DNA from: Synergistaceae bacterium
GTDB lineage: Bacteria > Synergistota > Synergistia > Synergistales > Aminobacteriaceae
Reading direction: 5' to 3'
Assembly (NCBI GenBank): GCA_017455085.1
Contig: JAFTBT010000122.1
Location: 1 to 26,181 of the forward strand
Length of the DNA stretch: 26,181 bases
Part shown: one piece after another, positions 15,031 through 22,542 of the stretch
Layout of the letters: the number at the start of each line of letters is the position of its first letter
How positions within the stretch are numbered: position 1 is the stretch's first letter
Position numbers and translations under genes: made by a program
The notes under the pieces: model-generated
What the model was told of the DNA's origin: nothing
Databases searched by the model: none
What the model saw: the letters and a program-made list of their open reading frames with translations, nothing else

Positions 15031-16772
15031 TCTGCACCCCAGCGCAGCGAAAAATCTCGCTTGGAGATCTTCAGCTTCTCCTTGAGGGTTGTGATATCTT
15101 CATCATGCTTTGAACCCTTCAGGGCTTTGCGTATCTCTGAACGTACAGAAATAATTGCTTTTCCTGACTTCATCCAGTTCGGAGGGTTAAAGACTTGTCC
15201 GCTAAGATGTGCTTCATCGGCATCACGCATAAAGGCCTCATCTAGAGCTTCCCCGGCTGTCTTTATCACGCTGTCTAGAATCCCGTTTGCATTCATCACT
15301 CTCAGTGCTGAAGCAGGTTCAGGGATCATGTCGGGCTGTGCTTTGTTGACATCACAGATCAGTGCAGACACCGCAAACAAATGCCAATATGGACCGTATG
15401 CCTTATGCTTGAACAGTGTATCGTTGAAATTCAGAGGGTTATCATTCTTGGCCTTCCAGTTTTCGCATATCGCAGTGAAAAGCTCGTTAAGTGCCTGTAC
15501 GTTCTCTGGAGTATATGTGCGTTGAAACAGCAGTGTGAACTTGTCCGTGAAGATATTGGCTTCCGCGTGAGTCTCCATAGGTCTCTGAATGTGCCACGTG
15601 ATGAGCATTTTTCCCAGCGTCAGCAGATCTATAACGTGAGCTTGCTTCTTGCTGGAAGGTGCTTTTTCTCCGCGCTTGGTGAGCAGTATTCCGTCAGGGT
15701 AGCAGTGTTCATAGTCCCTCTTCAGGATAAGTATATGCTTGTCGTTGCTGCGGAGGTCTCTGGGTTTCACGGCGTTCTGTGAGTTAGTCGACCGGCTTAT
15801 CATGTCTATTTGGTCATTGTCAGAGATCTCGTAGAACCTGAAGAGAATATACCCTTCTGCGGATTTCCTGACTCTCTCGCTGCTCCCGTAAATAGTCGTC
15901 AATGACTGGCAGCCATTCACCACGCTCAAGCCCTCAACGCGCAAAGTATCTCCCTCAATCGTGAGTGATGAGCATATCGCCGTGATACCGTTGTGCAGGA
16001 AGAAAAATTCTGCTGTGTTCTTCTTGATGGACTCCGCAATTTCCTGATTCACCTTCACTTCCCTGCCGAGTGAGTGCCGTACATTTTTGCGGAACAGTGA
16101 GCCATCCCCAATGCCCGGAATGTTCAGGCAGTCAGTCAGCGAGATAGCGGCTATAACTGCTTTGTGTCCGGAGATTTCTGCCTGCATGTATTTTCCAGCC
16201 TCAAGGTTGAAGGAATGATTTATGCCTGTTCCCCTGTTCAGAGCCTCATCAAGCCGTCGAATTATGCCCTGCCCATCGATCACAGAGAGTGTTGCTGTGA
16301 GGGTAGCACTGTCCGAAAGTTCCTGCCTGAGTTTCTCGGAATACTGCTGTGCGTCTTTGGTGAGTTCCGCAGTCGTAACAAGCTCAAAGCATAAATCATA
16401 GTCATTGCTGAGTGCAGAAGATATTTCGCTGACCTTGCCGGCTAGTTTATCGTTTGAGGCTTCCTCCAGATTCTCCAAGTCCTTAACCTGAAGCCATGCA
16501 GAATGAATTTCCATGAGGGGTTTTGCGTCAACTTTTGCTCTCTGTGTGAATTTACCCTGAATGATATATACAGTCTGGTCGTCCTCGCTGACATACACCG
16601 CATCAATCTGTTTATCGCCAGCACCGTCAGTCGTGCAGTCTTTGGCATCATGTATATCCAGCAGGTAAATATTCCTCAAGTACCACGCAATGAATCTCTG
16701 ACCGTCATTAGAATACTTTTCCTGATAATATTCTTGGGCAATGTCATGCTTTATCTGGTCGTAAATGCTCAT
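15027..16772 (-). CDS. AIPR family protein (abortive infection phage resistance)
   Basis: 581 residues. The AIPR family is named for a lactococcal abortive infection protein; the biochemical activity is not firmly known to me. An N-terminal segment looks like a restriction-type PD-(D/E)xK core: GDKQIDAVYV with D56, then YIIQGKF with Q72 and K74 in the D-x13-QxK spacing. The AIPR body follows with LFRKNVRHSLG, FFFLHNGITAIC, VVNGCQSLTTIY and STNSQNAVKPRDLRSND. AGGAGGG lies about ten bases before ATG 16772 and overlaps the stop of the UPF0210 gene (14-base gap); the stop overlaps the symporter start. Base use differs from neighbours: the coding strand is close to G/C-balanced at both ends, without the C-to-G gradient. 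This suggests recent acquisition into an existing operon. Function as a phage defence nuclease is inference. Confidence 0.85.
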   Translation of the reverse strand: MSIYDQIKHDIAQEYYQEKYSNDGQRFIAWYLRNIYLLDIHDAKDCTTDGAGDKQIDAVYVSEDDQTVYIIQGKFTQRAKVDAKPLMEIHSAWLQVKDLENLEEASNDKLAGKVSEISSALSNDYDLCFELVTTAELTKDAQQYSEKLRQELSDSATLTATLSVIDGQGIIRRLDEALNRGTGINHSFNLEAGKYMQAEISGHKAVIAAISLTDCLNIPGIGDGSLFRKNVRHSLGREVKVNQEIAESIKKNTAEFFFLHNGITAICSSLTIEGDTLRVEGLSVVNGCQSLTTIYGSSERVRKSAEGYILFRFYEISDNDQIDMISRSTNSQNAVKPRDLRSNDKHILILKRDYEHCYPDGILLTKRGEKAPSSKKQAHVIDLLTLGKMLITWHIQRPMETHAEANIFTDKFTLLFQRTYTPENVQALNELFTAICENWKAKNDNPLNFNDTLFKHKAYGPYWHLFAVSALICDVNKAQPDMIPEPASALRVMNANGILDSVIKTAGEALDEAFMRDADEAHLSGQVFNPPNWMKSGKAIISVRSEIRKALKGSKHDEDITTLKEKLKISKRDFSLRWGAE

Positions 16773-16786
16773 GAAGGGATACCCTC

Positions 16787-18145
16787 CTAGTTTCTGAGGC
16801 TGTGTATCGGTGCAGGAATACGACCGCCGCGAGCTATAAACGCATCACTCTTCGCCTCGTTCACCCGCATCACCGGAGCACTCCCCAAAAGTCCGCCGAA
16901 CTCCACAGAGTCGCCCTCACTTTTTCCCGGAGCAGGAATGATTCTCACCGCAGTAGTCTTGTTGTTGATCACGCCTATAGCTGCCTCGTCCGCAATGATC
17001 GCGCTAATCGTCTCCGCACTCGTGTCACCGGGTACAGCAATCATGTCCAGCCCCACGCTGCACACGCACGTCATTGCCTCCAGCTTGTCGAGTCCCAAAG
17101 CTCCAGCCTTCACCGCCGCAATCATGCCTTCGTCCTCGCTCACCGGGATAAACGCCCCCGAAAGCCCTCCCACATGTCCGGAGGCCATAACTCCGCCCTT
17201 CTTCACAGCGTCATTGAGCAGCGCAAGTGCCGCAGTCGTTCCGTGTGTGCCGCAAATTTCCAGACCCATAGCCTCCAGAATCCGAGCTACTGAATCTCCC
17301 TTCGCAGGTGTCGGAGCAAGAGACAGATCCACTATCCCGAACGGCACGCCCAATCTCTCGGACGCAGCATTAGCCACGAGCTGACCCATCCGCGTGATTC
17401 TGAAGGCCGTACGCTTCACGGTCTCCGCCACAACGTCAAAGCTCTCGCCCTTCACGTCCTGCAACGCCCGCCACACTACGCCCGGACCAGAGACTCCGAC
17501 ATTCACCACGCATTCAGGTTCGCCCACACCGTGAAACGCCCCCGCCATGAACGGATTATCCTCTACAGCGTTTGCGAACACTACGAGTTTTGCGCAGCCG
17601 AGTCCGTCCTGTGAGGCAGTCCTGTATGCAGTATCCTTGATGACGCGTCCCATCTGGGCGACAGCATCCATGTTGATCCCGGCCTTAGTGGTTGCGACGT
17701 TCGCGCTCGAACACACAACATCAGTGTTTGCGAGAGTCTCAGGTATAGCGGCGATGAGTCTCCTGTCAGAATCCGTGAAGCCCTTATGCACCAGAGCAGA
17801 GAACCCCCCGATGAAGTTCACCCCGCATTCTTTTGCGGCCTTGTCCAGAGCTTGGCCGAGTATTGCGTAGTTGTCGCTCTCACACGCAGCAGCAGCAATA
17901 GCTATCGGAGTTACTGAGATTCGCTTGTTGATGATGGGGATTCCGTATTCGCGTTCGATTTCGCAGCCAATTTCTACGAGGTGTTGAGCCTTCCTGCAGA
18001 TTTTGTCGTGGATTTTGCGTGCGCATGTCTGGATGTTGGAGTCTGCGCAGTCGTAGAGTGAGATCCCGAGAGTGATGGTGCGGATGTCTAAATGCTGATG
18101 GTCGATCATGTTGACCGTCTGCATGATGTCGGAAATGTTCAGCAT
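16787..18145 (-). CDS. UPF0210 (DUF711, PFL-like) family protein
   Basis: 452 residues, the normal full length. Function is not established for the family. It is widespread in anaerobes and commonly sits directly after a small ACT-domain protein, as here. Typical landmarks are [12 protein letters not shown] near the N-terminus, [70 protein letters not shown] and [17 protein letters not shown]. Glycine-rich loops and several conserved acidic residues suggest a soluble enzyme or nucleotide-binding protein, but I will not name a reaction. ATG 18145 has AAAGGAG five bases upstream. A small repeat-built ORF overlaps its first bases. The AIPR gene follows after 14 bases. Confidence 0.92.
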   Translation of the reverse strand: MLNISDIMQTVNMIDHQHLDIRTITLGISLYDCADSNIQTCARKIHDKICRKAQHLVEIGCEIEREYGIPIINKRISVTPIAIAAAACESDNYAILGQALDKAAKECGVNFIGGFSALVHKGFTDSDRRLIAAIPETLANTDVVCSSANVATTKAGINMDAVAQMGRVIKDTAYRTASQDGLGCAKLVVFANAVEDNPFMAGAFHGVGEPECVVNVGVSGPGVVWRALQDVKGESFDVVAETVKRTAFRITRMGQLVANAASERLGVPFGIVDLSLAPTPAKGDSVARILEAMGLEICGTHGTTAALALLNDAVKKGGVMASGHVGGLSGAFIPVSEDEGMIAAVKAGALGLDKLEAMTCVCSVGLDMIAVPGDTSAETISAIIADEAAIGVINNKTTAVRIIPAPGKSEGDSVEFGGLLGSAPVMRVNEAKSDAFIARGGRIPAPIHSLRN

Positions 18146-18309
18146 GTTTTCTCCTTTACCCTTGCAAAAAGGTGCGTAATGACTTTCGCAAAGGGTTTGT
18201 TGTGTGGGTTAGTACGTAAAGCGTTCAGTATGTGTACACCTTCAAGAAAGTGTGCGTTGACTTTCGCAAAAGATTTGTTGTGTGGGTTAGTACGTAAAAT
18301 GTTCAGCAT
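18139..18309 (-). CDS. Possible 56-residue small ORF made of a duplicated segment
   Basis: It starts with ATG 18309, four bases after the ACT gene stop, and ends in a TGA that overlaps the UPF0210 start by seven bases. An AGGG nine bases upstream could serve as a ribosome binding site. The peptide is basic and contains two copies of RTNPHNK-(S/P)-FAKV, encoded by DNA copies with a 78-bp period (26 codons), so the frame is conserved through the duplication. It begins MLN, the same first three codons as UPF0210, because the DNA repeat carries an extra copy of that start region. It could be a coupled small protein or merely an open frame in a duplicated leader. I do not recognise a family. Confidence 0.35.
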   Translation of the reverse strand: MLNILRTNPHNKSFAKVNAHFLEGVHILNALRTNPHNKPFAKVITHLFARVKEKTC

Positions 18310-18311
18310 GT
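18139..18311. repeat. Direct repeat, 78-bp period, in front of UPF0210
   Basis: A 40-base core, starting GACTTTCGCAAA and ending TTAGTACGTAAA, occurs at 18181-18220 and 18259-18298 with only two mismatches. Flanking bases TTCAG(C/T)ATGT recur three times (about 18138, 18225 and 18302); the first is the UPF0210 start codon region read in reverse. The duplication thus copied part of the leader together with the start codon. Confidence 0.85.
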
Positions 18312-18312
18312 G

Positions 18313-18582
18313 TCACACCCTGTGCATAGCGTCAAAGATGTCTTCACGCTGAATGTGTATCACCATGTGCATAGCTTCGCCCTTCTGACTCACAGCATCA
18401 CGAATCTCATCGTATGTGTGTGAGGAAGTTGATGTGTCCACTAGCAGAGTCATGGTAAATATCCCCTGCATGACAGTCTGACTCAGGTCAAGAATGTTCA
18501 CGCCCAAATCGGATAATAATGTGCAGACATCGGCAATGATCCCGACTCTGTCGTGTCCTGAAACGGTAATAACAGCTTTCAT
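18313..18582 (-). CDS. ACT domain-containing protein (UPF0237 type)
   Basis: 89 residues forming one ACT domain: MKAVITVSGHDRVGIIADVC is the first strand and ligand-binding loop, LSDLGVNILDLSQTVMQGIF the first helix and second strand, and a second half ends MHMVIHIQREDIFDAMHRV. ACT domains bind small ligands, often amino acids. Stand-alone copies of this type regularly precede UPF0210 genes, so the pair probably acts together, with the ACT protein as sensor. AAGGAGC lies seven bases before ATG 18582. It lies 45 bases after the CDF stop with no T-tailed terminator between, so it may be read from the CDF promoter. Confidence 0.9.
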   Translation of the reverse strand: MKAVITVSGHDRVGIIADVCTLLSDLGVNILDLSQTVMQGIFTMTLLVDTSTSSHTYDEIRDAVSQKGEAMHMVIHIQREDIFDAMHRV

Positions 18583-18608
18583 GAAAATAGCTCCTTAATG
18601 TGGAATGC

Positions 18609-18629
18609 AGGTAAGTATATCACTCACCT
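18609..18629. promoter_or_regulatory. Inverted repeat between the CDF and ACT genes
   Basis: AGGTAAGT (18609-18616) and ACTCACCT (18622-18629) form an eight-pair stem, with one G-T pair, around a five-base loop. It overlaps the CDF stop codon and is not followed by a T-run. It could be a protein-binding site, a weak processing or attenuation hairpin, or chance. Confidence 0.3.
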
Positions 18630-19737
18630 AGTCCGTATAATCCAGGTCGAACTGCACCGTAACGCTGAAATCCGGATAAAGTTTCTTCACACTGTCAATA
18701 ACTTCATGCTGCACTGCCCTTGAGTCCGGAGCCGCAAAATCTATCACTATGTCGAAGCGTATATTCTTCTCCTTCATTTCGCAATAGAACCCGTGAAGCT
18801 GCAGCACATATTTCTGCGAGATAACAAGCTCCGTGATTCTGTCCCTCATCTCGATTATTCTGCTGTCAGAGAAATTGTGTGAGTATATCCCTACTGCTGT
18901 AAGTAACACGTGATGTTTTGCGTATACCTTGTGGAGAATCTTCCTGCTGACTGTGTCTATTTTGTCTGCTGTCCATGTGTCCGGCACCTCAACATGAACA
19001 GACCCCATGAGCATATCCGGGCCGTAGTTGTTCAGAATCAGGTCATACGCACCAAAGACTCCATCAGTCTCGCAGATAGTCTCCTTAATGGCTGAAGATA
19101 TATCGCTCTCTATGCGTTCACCGAGAATCTTGCTTGTGGTCTCCCTGAACATTTCGAGTCCTGCCCTGATGATCATGATCGAGATGAACACGCCAAGATA
19201 TGCCTCAAGATTCAGACCGAACCCCAAAAACGCAAATGCCCCCAGCAGTGTAGTGGTAGATACTGCCGAGTCCATGAGTGCATCTTGTCCGGAGTCTTTG
19301 AGCGCGTCAGAGGATAATTCTTTGCTCTTTCTGCTGACGTATCGGCCAAGCAGGAGTTTCACGACTATACCAGCAGCTACGACTACGATGGTTGCTGTGG
19401 AGTGTTCTGGAGTTTTCGGATATATGATTTCCCTTATGGACTCGATGAGGGCAGTGATTCCGGCGTAAAGCACGATCGCTGAGATGACTTCTGCGGTGAT
19501 GTATTCGACTCTGCCGTGGCCATAGGGATGCTGTTTGTCTGCTGGTCTGCCTGCCAATTTTGTGCCTACGATAGTAACGACTGAGGACATGACATCACTG
19601 GCATTGTTGAGAGCGTCAGCCATGATAGATACGGAGTTAGCGAGAAACCCGACCGTGAACTTGAACCCTGCAAGAAAAATATTAGTGATGATCCCGATGA
19701 TGCTTACACGAATGATTTGCTGTTCTCTGTGTTGCAT
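18628..19737 (-). CDS. Cation diffusion facilitator (CDF) family transporter
   Basis: 369 residues. Known role: proton- or ion-coupled export of divalent cations (Zn, Mn, Fe, Co) across the inner membrane. Six membrane segments occupy about residues 10-215. The first metal-site helix reads ADALNNASDVMSS (D41, N45, D48), followed by the loop motif KQHPYGHGRVEYI. The fifth helix has DALKDSGQDALMDSAVS, supplying the paired aspartates. A cytoplasmic domain of about 150 residues follows and has histidines (SVHVEVP, KHHVLLTAVGIYSHN) for dimer-level metal sensing. It is longer than minimal CDFs because of an extended C-terminus. ATG 19737 has AGGAGG nine bases upstream; a start eight codons earlier would place that site inside the gene. 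Metal specificity cannot be fixed by eye. Confidence 0.92.
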   Translation of the reverse strand: MQHREQQIIRVSIIGIITNIFLAGFKFTVGFLANSVSIMADALNNASDVMSSVVTIVGTKLAGRPADKQHPYGHGRVEYITAEVISAIVLYAGITALIESIREIIYPKTPEHSTATIVVVAAGIVVKLLLGRYVSRKSKELSSDALKDSGQDALMDSAVSTTTLLGAFAFLGFGLNLEAYLGVFISIMIIRAGLEMFRETTSKILGERIESDISSAIKETICETDGVFGAYDLILNNYGPDMLMGSVHVEVPDTWTADKIDTVSRKILHKVYAKHHVLLTAVGIYSHNFSDSRIIEMRDRITELVISQKYVLQLHGFYCEMKEKNIRFDIVIDFAAPDSRAVQHEVIDSVKKLYPDFSVTVQFDLDYTD

Positions 19738-19762
19738 GAATTTACCCCTCCTTGAAAGCATG

Positions 19763-19771
19763 ATTATAGCA
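19763..19771 (-). promoter_or_regulatory. Extended -10 promoter for the CDF gene and perhaps the whole minus-strand run
   Basis: On the minus strand TGCTATAAT gives a perfect TATAAT with an upstream TGn. It lies 26 bases before the CDF start, and the -35 region is poor. No strong promoter is seen between CDF and the downstream ACT-UPF0210-AIPR-symporter genes, so this may drive all of them. Confidence 0.55.
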
Positions 19772-19789
19772 ATGAAAGTTGTAGAGTGT

Positions 19790-19905
19790 TGTTGTCGTTG
19801 CAGGAAAAACCGGCTCCGTCATGTTCGCAAAGTGCTGCCTGCTCGTCATGCCGTGCCTTCGGCGAGCTACACGACCGCAATCAGCAACCCCGCCCACCCG
19901 CCCCC
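19790..19905. other. GC-rich divergent gap with a small hairpin
   Basis: The stretch between the two divergent promoters is richer in GC than the promoters around it. It holds a short perfect hairpin, GCC-TTC-GGC, nested within CGTG...CACG near 19850-19872, and ends in a C-rich tract (19886-19906). No gene, tRNA or terminator tail is seen. It may be a dispersed repeat element, but with only one copy in the window this cannot be shown. Confidence 0.3.
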
Positions 19906-19910
19906 TAATG

Positions 19911-19916
19911 TATAAT
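19911..19916 (+). promoter_or_regulatory. Candidate -10 box for the M20 amidohydrolase gene
   Basis: A perfect TATAAT, 28 bases before the ATG at 19944. The region 17 bases upstream is a C-rich tract with no -35 similarity. Confidence 0.5.
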
Positions 19917-19943
19917 TTTCTGTATTCATAAGGAGTGATAGCA

Positions 19944-21119
19944 ATGTACGCAGATAATATTATCGACAAAGTCATAGCTTGGCGCAGGGATATTCACGCA
20001 AATCCTGAACTCTCACAGCACGAAGAAAGAACTTCCGGACTCGTCGCAGGTGTACTTGAGTCTCTCGGCCTTGAAGTCACGCGCAACGTAGGTGGTTTCG
20101 GTGTAGTGGGACTCCTTCGCGGAAAGACTCCCGGCAAAACCATCGCCCTCCGCGCCGACATGGACGCACTCCCTCTCACCGAAGCAACAGGCCTCGATTT
20201 CGCGAGCCACACTCCCGGAGTCATGCACGCCTGCGGACACGACACACACACCGCTATGCTGCTGGGTACTGCCTGCGTCTTGAGCGACATGCGCGAATCT
20301 ATCACAGGCAATGTGAAATTCATCTTCCAGCCCGCAGAAGAACTCAACCCCACCGGCGGAGCTCCGGGCATGATTCGTGACGGAGTGCTTGAGAATCCAC
20401 ACGTTGATGCATTATTCGCGCTGCATGTGTGGCCAGCGTACCAGACAGGAAGAATCGCGATACGTTCCGGCGCAACTATGGCGGCTTCGGACAGGATATT
20501 TCTCACGGTCAGGGGCAAAACTGCACACGGCTCACGTCCGGATCAGGGGCTTGACGCAATTTTAGCTGCTGCACATGTGATCACGGGCCTTCAGGGGATA
20601 ATCTCGCGCAATGTCTCACCGTTGGACTCCGCTGTGCTGACCATAGGCAGAATCGAGGGAGGCTATCGCTACAACGTGATTCCTGACTGCGTGAAGATGG
20701 AGGGTACTGTTCGGACTCTGAACCCTGATGTGCAGGAAAATATGCCTGACTGGATTCGCAGGATGGCTCAGGGAATCGCTGGTGCTTTCGGTGCGGAGTG
20801 TGAGTGCGAGTACGTGAAGGGGTATCCTCCGCTGGTGAATGACTCTGTGCTTGCGGAGAGGGCTCGTGATTCTGTGCGTAGGAGGCTGGGAGATTCTGGC
20901 CTGATAGTTCCTGAACAGCCGGACTTGACTGCGGAGGACTTTGCGTTTTTCGCGAGGGAGCGGCCTGCGGTGATGGCGTGGCTGGGGTGCAGACCGGAAG
21001 GCGTGAGCCCTGAGGATACGGCGATGCTGCACAACACGAAGTTTTGCCCGGATGAGGAATGCTTTAGGTATGGGATAGAGTATCTTGCTGGAAGTGCTAT
21101 AGACTTTCTCAGCAAATAG
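19944..21119 (+). CDS. M20 family amidohydrolase (N-acyl amino acid / hippurate hydrolase type)
   Basis: 391 residues, full length for the M20D group. Known role: a cytoplasmic di-metal enzyme that removes acyl groups from N-acyl amino acids or cleaves related amides. Metal ligands are visible: LRADMDALPLTE, then MHACGHDTH (C97, H99), then QPAEE (E132, E133), H161 in ALHVWP, and the C-terminal His in MLHNTKF. The lid/dimerisation domain is the middle part, starting near SDRIFLTVRGKTAHGS. AAGGAG lies about eight bases before ATG 19944; a GTG nine bases earlier overlaps that site and was rejected. It ends four bases from the convergent phosphoesterase stop, leaving no room for a terminator. C-rich to G-rich drift along the gene is clear. 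The natural substrate is unknown. Confidence 0.92.
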   Translation: MYADNIIDKVIAWRRDIHANPELSQHEERTSGLVAGVLESLGLEVTRNVGGFGVVGLLRGKTPGKTIALRADMDALPLTEATGLDFASHTPGVMHACGHDTHTAMLLGTACVLSDMRESITGNVKFIFQPAEELNPTGGAPGMIRDGVLENPHVDALFALHVWPAYQTGRIAIRSGATMAASDRIFLTVRGKTAHGSRPDQGLDAILAAAHVITGLQGIISRNVSPLDSAVLTIGRIEGGYRYNVIPDCVKMEGTVRTLNPDVQENMPDWIRRMAQGIAGAFGAECECEYVKGYPPLVNDSVLAERARDSVRRRLGDSGLIVPEQPDLTAEDFAFFARERPAVMAWLGCRPEGVSPEDTAMLHNTKFCPDEECFRYGIEYLAGSAIDFLSK

Positions 21120-21123
21120 CAAA

Positions 21124-21711
21124 TCACTCACGAGGATAGTCAATGATCCTGTATCCGCAGACGTTGATTATTCTCGTTCCTGATTCATGTATATACTCAC
21201 GTTTTATCCTTCCGTATGAATTGTGTACATGCCCATGCAGCATATATTTCGGGCTGTACCTGTTCATGATTACGTTAAACGTCTCGAATCCCCTGTGTGC
21301 CAAGTCCTCCAAATCACCCCATCCCTTCGCCGGAGCATGTGTCACCAAAACATCAACACCACCCTTCAGCCAGACTCTTGGCTGCAACTTCAGCCACCTT
21401 CTTCGCATTTCCGACTCGCTGTACATGTTCACGCCCGGCCTATACCGCATACTCCCTCCCAGTCCCGCAATTCTCACCCCGTCAATCTCTACACATCTTC
21501 CGTCTATACAAATGCCCCCCTCCGCGCCGCATTCGTCATGATTCCCAAACACGTACACAAGGGGAGCATTAATCATCGTCAACAGGAACTCAAGATATTC
21601 CGGTCTCAAGTCCCCGCAAGAAAATATCAGGTCTACTCCCCCCGCAATCTCCCTGACTCTTTCGCTCCAGAGCGTATTACTTTCTTCATCACTGACCGCT
21701 AGAATCTTCAT
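21124..21711 (-). CDS. Small metallophosphoesterase with variant first motif (SDEES)
   Basis: 195 residues of the calcineurin-like fold. Metal-site motifs in order are VSDEES (D8; the usual D-x-H has Glu in place of His), CGDLRP (D34), GNHDE (N57, H58), VTHAPAKGWGDLED (H125) and HGHVHNSYG (H161, H163). The Glu-for-His change occurs in a recognisable subgroup of small phosphoesterases and need not abolish activity. The substrate is unknown. ATG 21711 was chosen because homology begins at MKILAVSD; a GTG ten codons earlier is possible. The first 23 bases overlap the end of the ParB-like gene. The coding strand is extremely G-rich (plus-strand C-rich). Convergent with the M20 gene. Confidence 0.88.
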   Translation of the reverse strand: MKILAVSDEESNTLWSERVREIAGGVDLIFSCGDLRPEYLEFLLTMINAPLVYVFGNHDECGAEGGICIDGRCVEIDGVRIAGLGGSMRYRPGVNMYSESEMRRRWLKLQPRVWLKGGVDVLVTHAPAKGWGDLEDLAHRGFETFNVIMNRYSPKYMLHGHVHNSYGRIKREYIHESGTRIINVCGYRIIDYPRE

Positions 21712-22540
21712 GGCCGCCAGCACCCGAACGCAGCTCCGCACAAAACTTCCTCAGTCTCTCCAGCAGCGTCATATGTCCCGGCCAAATCTTGCCTAACTTT
21801 GCGCGTATAGCCTCGTCCGAATCGTTAAGCAGACTGTCAGGCGTAAACTTCTCCATGTACAGCATGAACGAATCCCCCAGAGTCATAACGTGTTCACCGC
21901 AATGCTCGGAGTATAGGCGCGAGAACGTGTAGAATCCCGACTTCAGGAGCAGAATCACATCATCCGGCCACTGTGACTCTAAATCCATGCCGTACATGTC
22001 CGCGAGTTTCGAGTAGCACCCTTCCTCAGAGAAATATATCCCGTAGATTCCCGTGCAGTCAAAGAACTTCATGAACTCCCTGTAGATTCGGGCTTCTTTG
22101 GTGGTGCTGTTTTCCGGCGGCAGAATCCGGGTGATGTCCGCAAGAATATCGGGCTGTCCGAGATACTTCAACACGCTGACTCTCTTGTTGCCCTCAGAGA
22201 TGTAGAATCTCCCCATAAATTCATGTGCCTTCACCGCGTCAGTGATGCCTTCGTTTTCCTGATAGCTGAGCAGGTGTATCCACTTGGCCGCAAATTCCGA
22301 GTCCTCACCGAGCAATGGCATGTAGTTTTTCGCAAAGGCCTCCTGTCTTCCGAGAGTAAGAGTCCCGCAAATCAAGTATATCGGGATTTCTCGTACACCT
22401 AAGTTTTCGGTTTTGAAGGTGTCGCGATTCTTGAGCATGTAGTCCAGCGCAGGCAAATACGGGTAACGTCCGCGAGAGACTTCGTGCCTGTAGGACTTTT
22501 CGCCGAGCTTCTTGGCCTTCTCGTAATCCAGAATACTCAT
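21689..22540 (-). CDS. Stand-alone ParB-like N-terminal domain protein
   Basis: 283 residues. The recognisable part is RFYISEGNKRVSVLKYLG (about 111-128), the ParB/sulfiredoxin-like core in which the Glu-Gly-Asn-Lys-Arg loop binds nucleotide. The opening MSILDYEKAKKLGEKSY and VSRGRYPYLPALD match, from memory, a protein type in Firmicutes where this domain is fused to a BMP-family substrate-binding domain of a nucleoside/sugar ABC importer. Here the BMP part is absent. It starts two bases after the alpha-galactosidase stop, with only a weak ribosome binding site, and overlaps the phosphoesterase gene, so translation is probably coupled on both sides. Its role is unknown; the operon suggests a link to sugar or nucleoside metabolism rather than chromosome partitioning. 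Confidence 0.7.
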   Translation of the reverse strand: MSILDYEKAKKLGEKSYRHEVSRGRYPYLPALDYMLKNRDTFKTENLGVREIPIYLICGTLTLGRQEAFAKNYMPLLGEDSEFAAKWIHLLSYQENEGITDAVKAHEFMGRFYISEGNKRVSVLKYLGQPDILADITRILPPENSTTKEARIYREFMKFFDCTGIYGIYFSEEGCYSKLADMYGMDLESQWPDDVILLLKSGFYTFSRLYSEHCGEHVMTLGDSFMLYMEKFTPDSLLNDSDEAIRAKLGKIWPGHMTLLERLRKFCAELRSGAGGHEDSSGQ

Positions 22541-22542
22541 GC

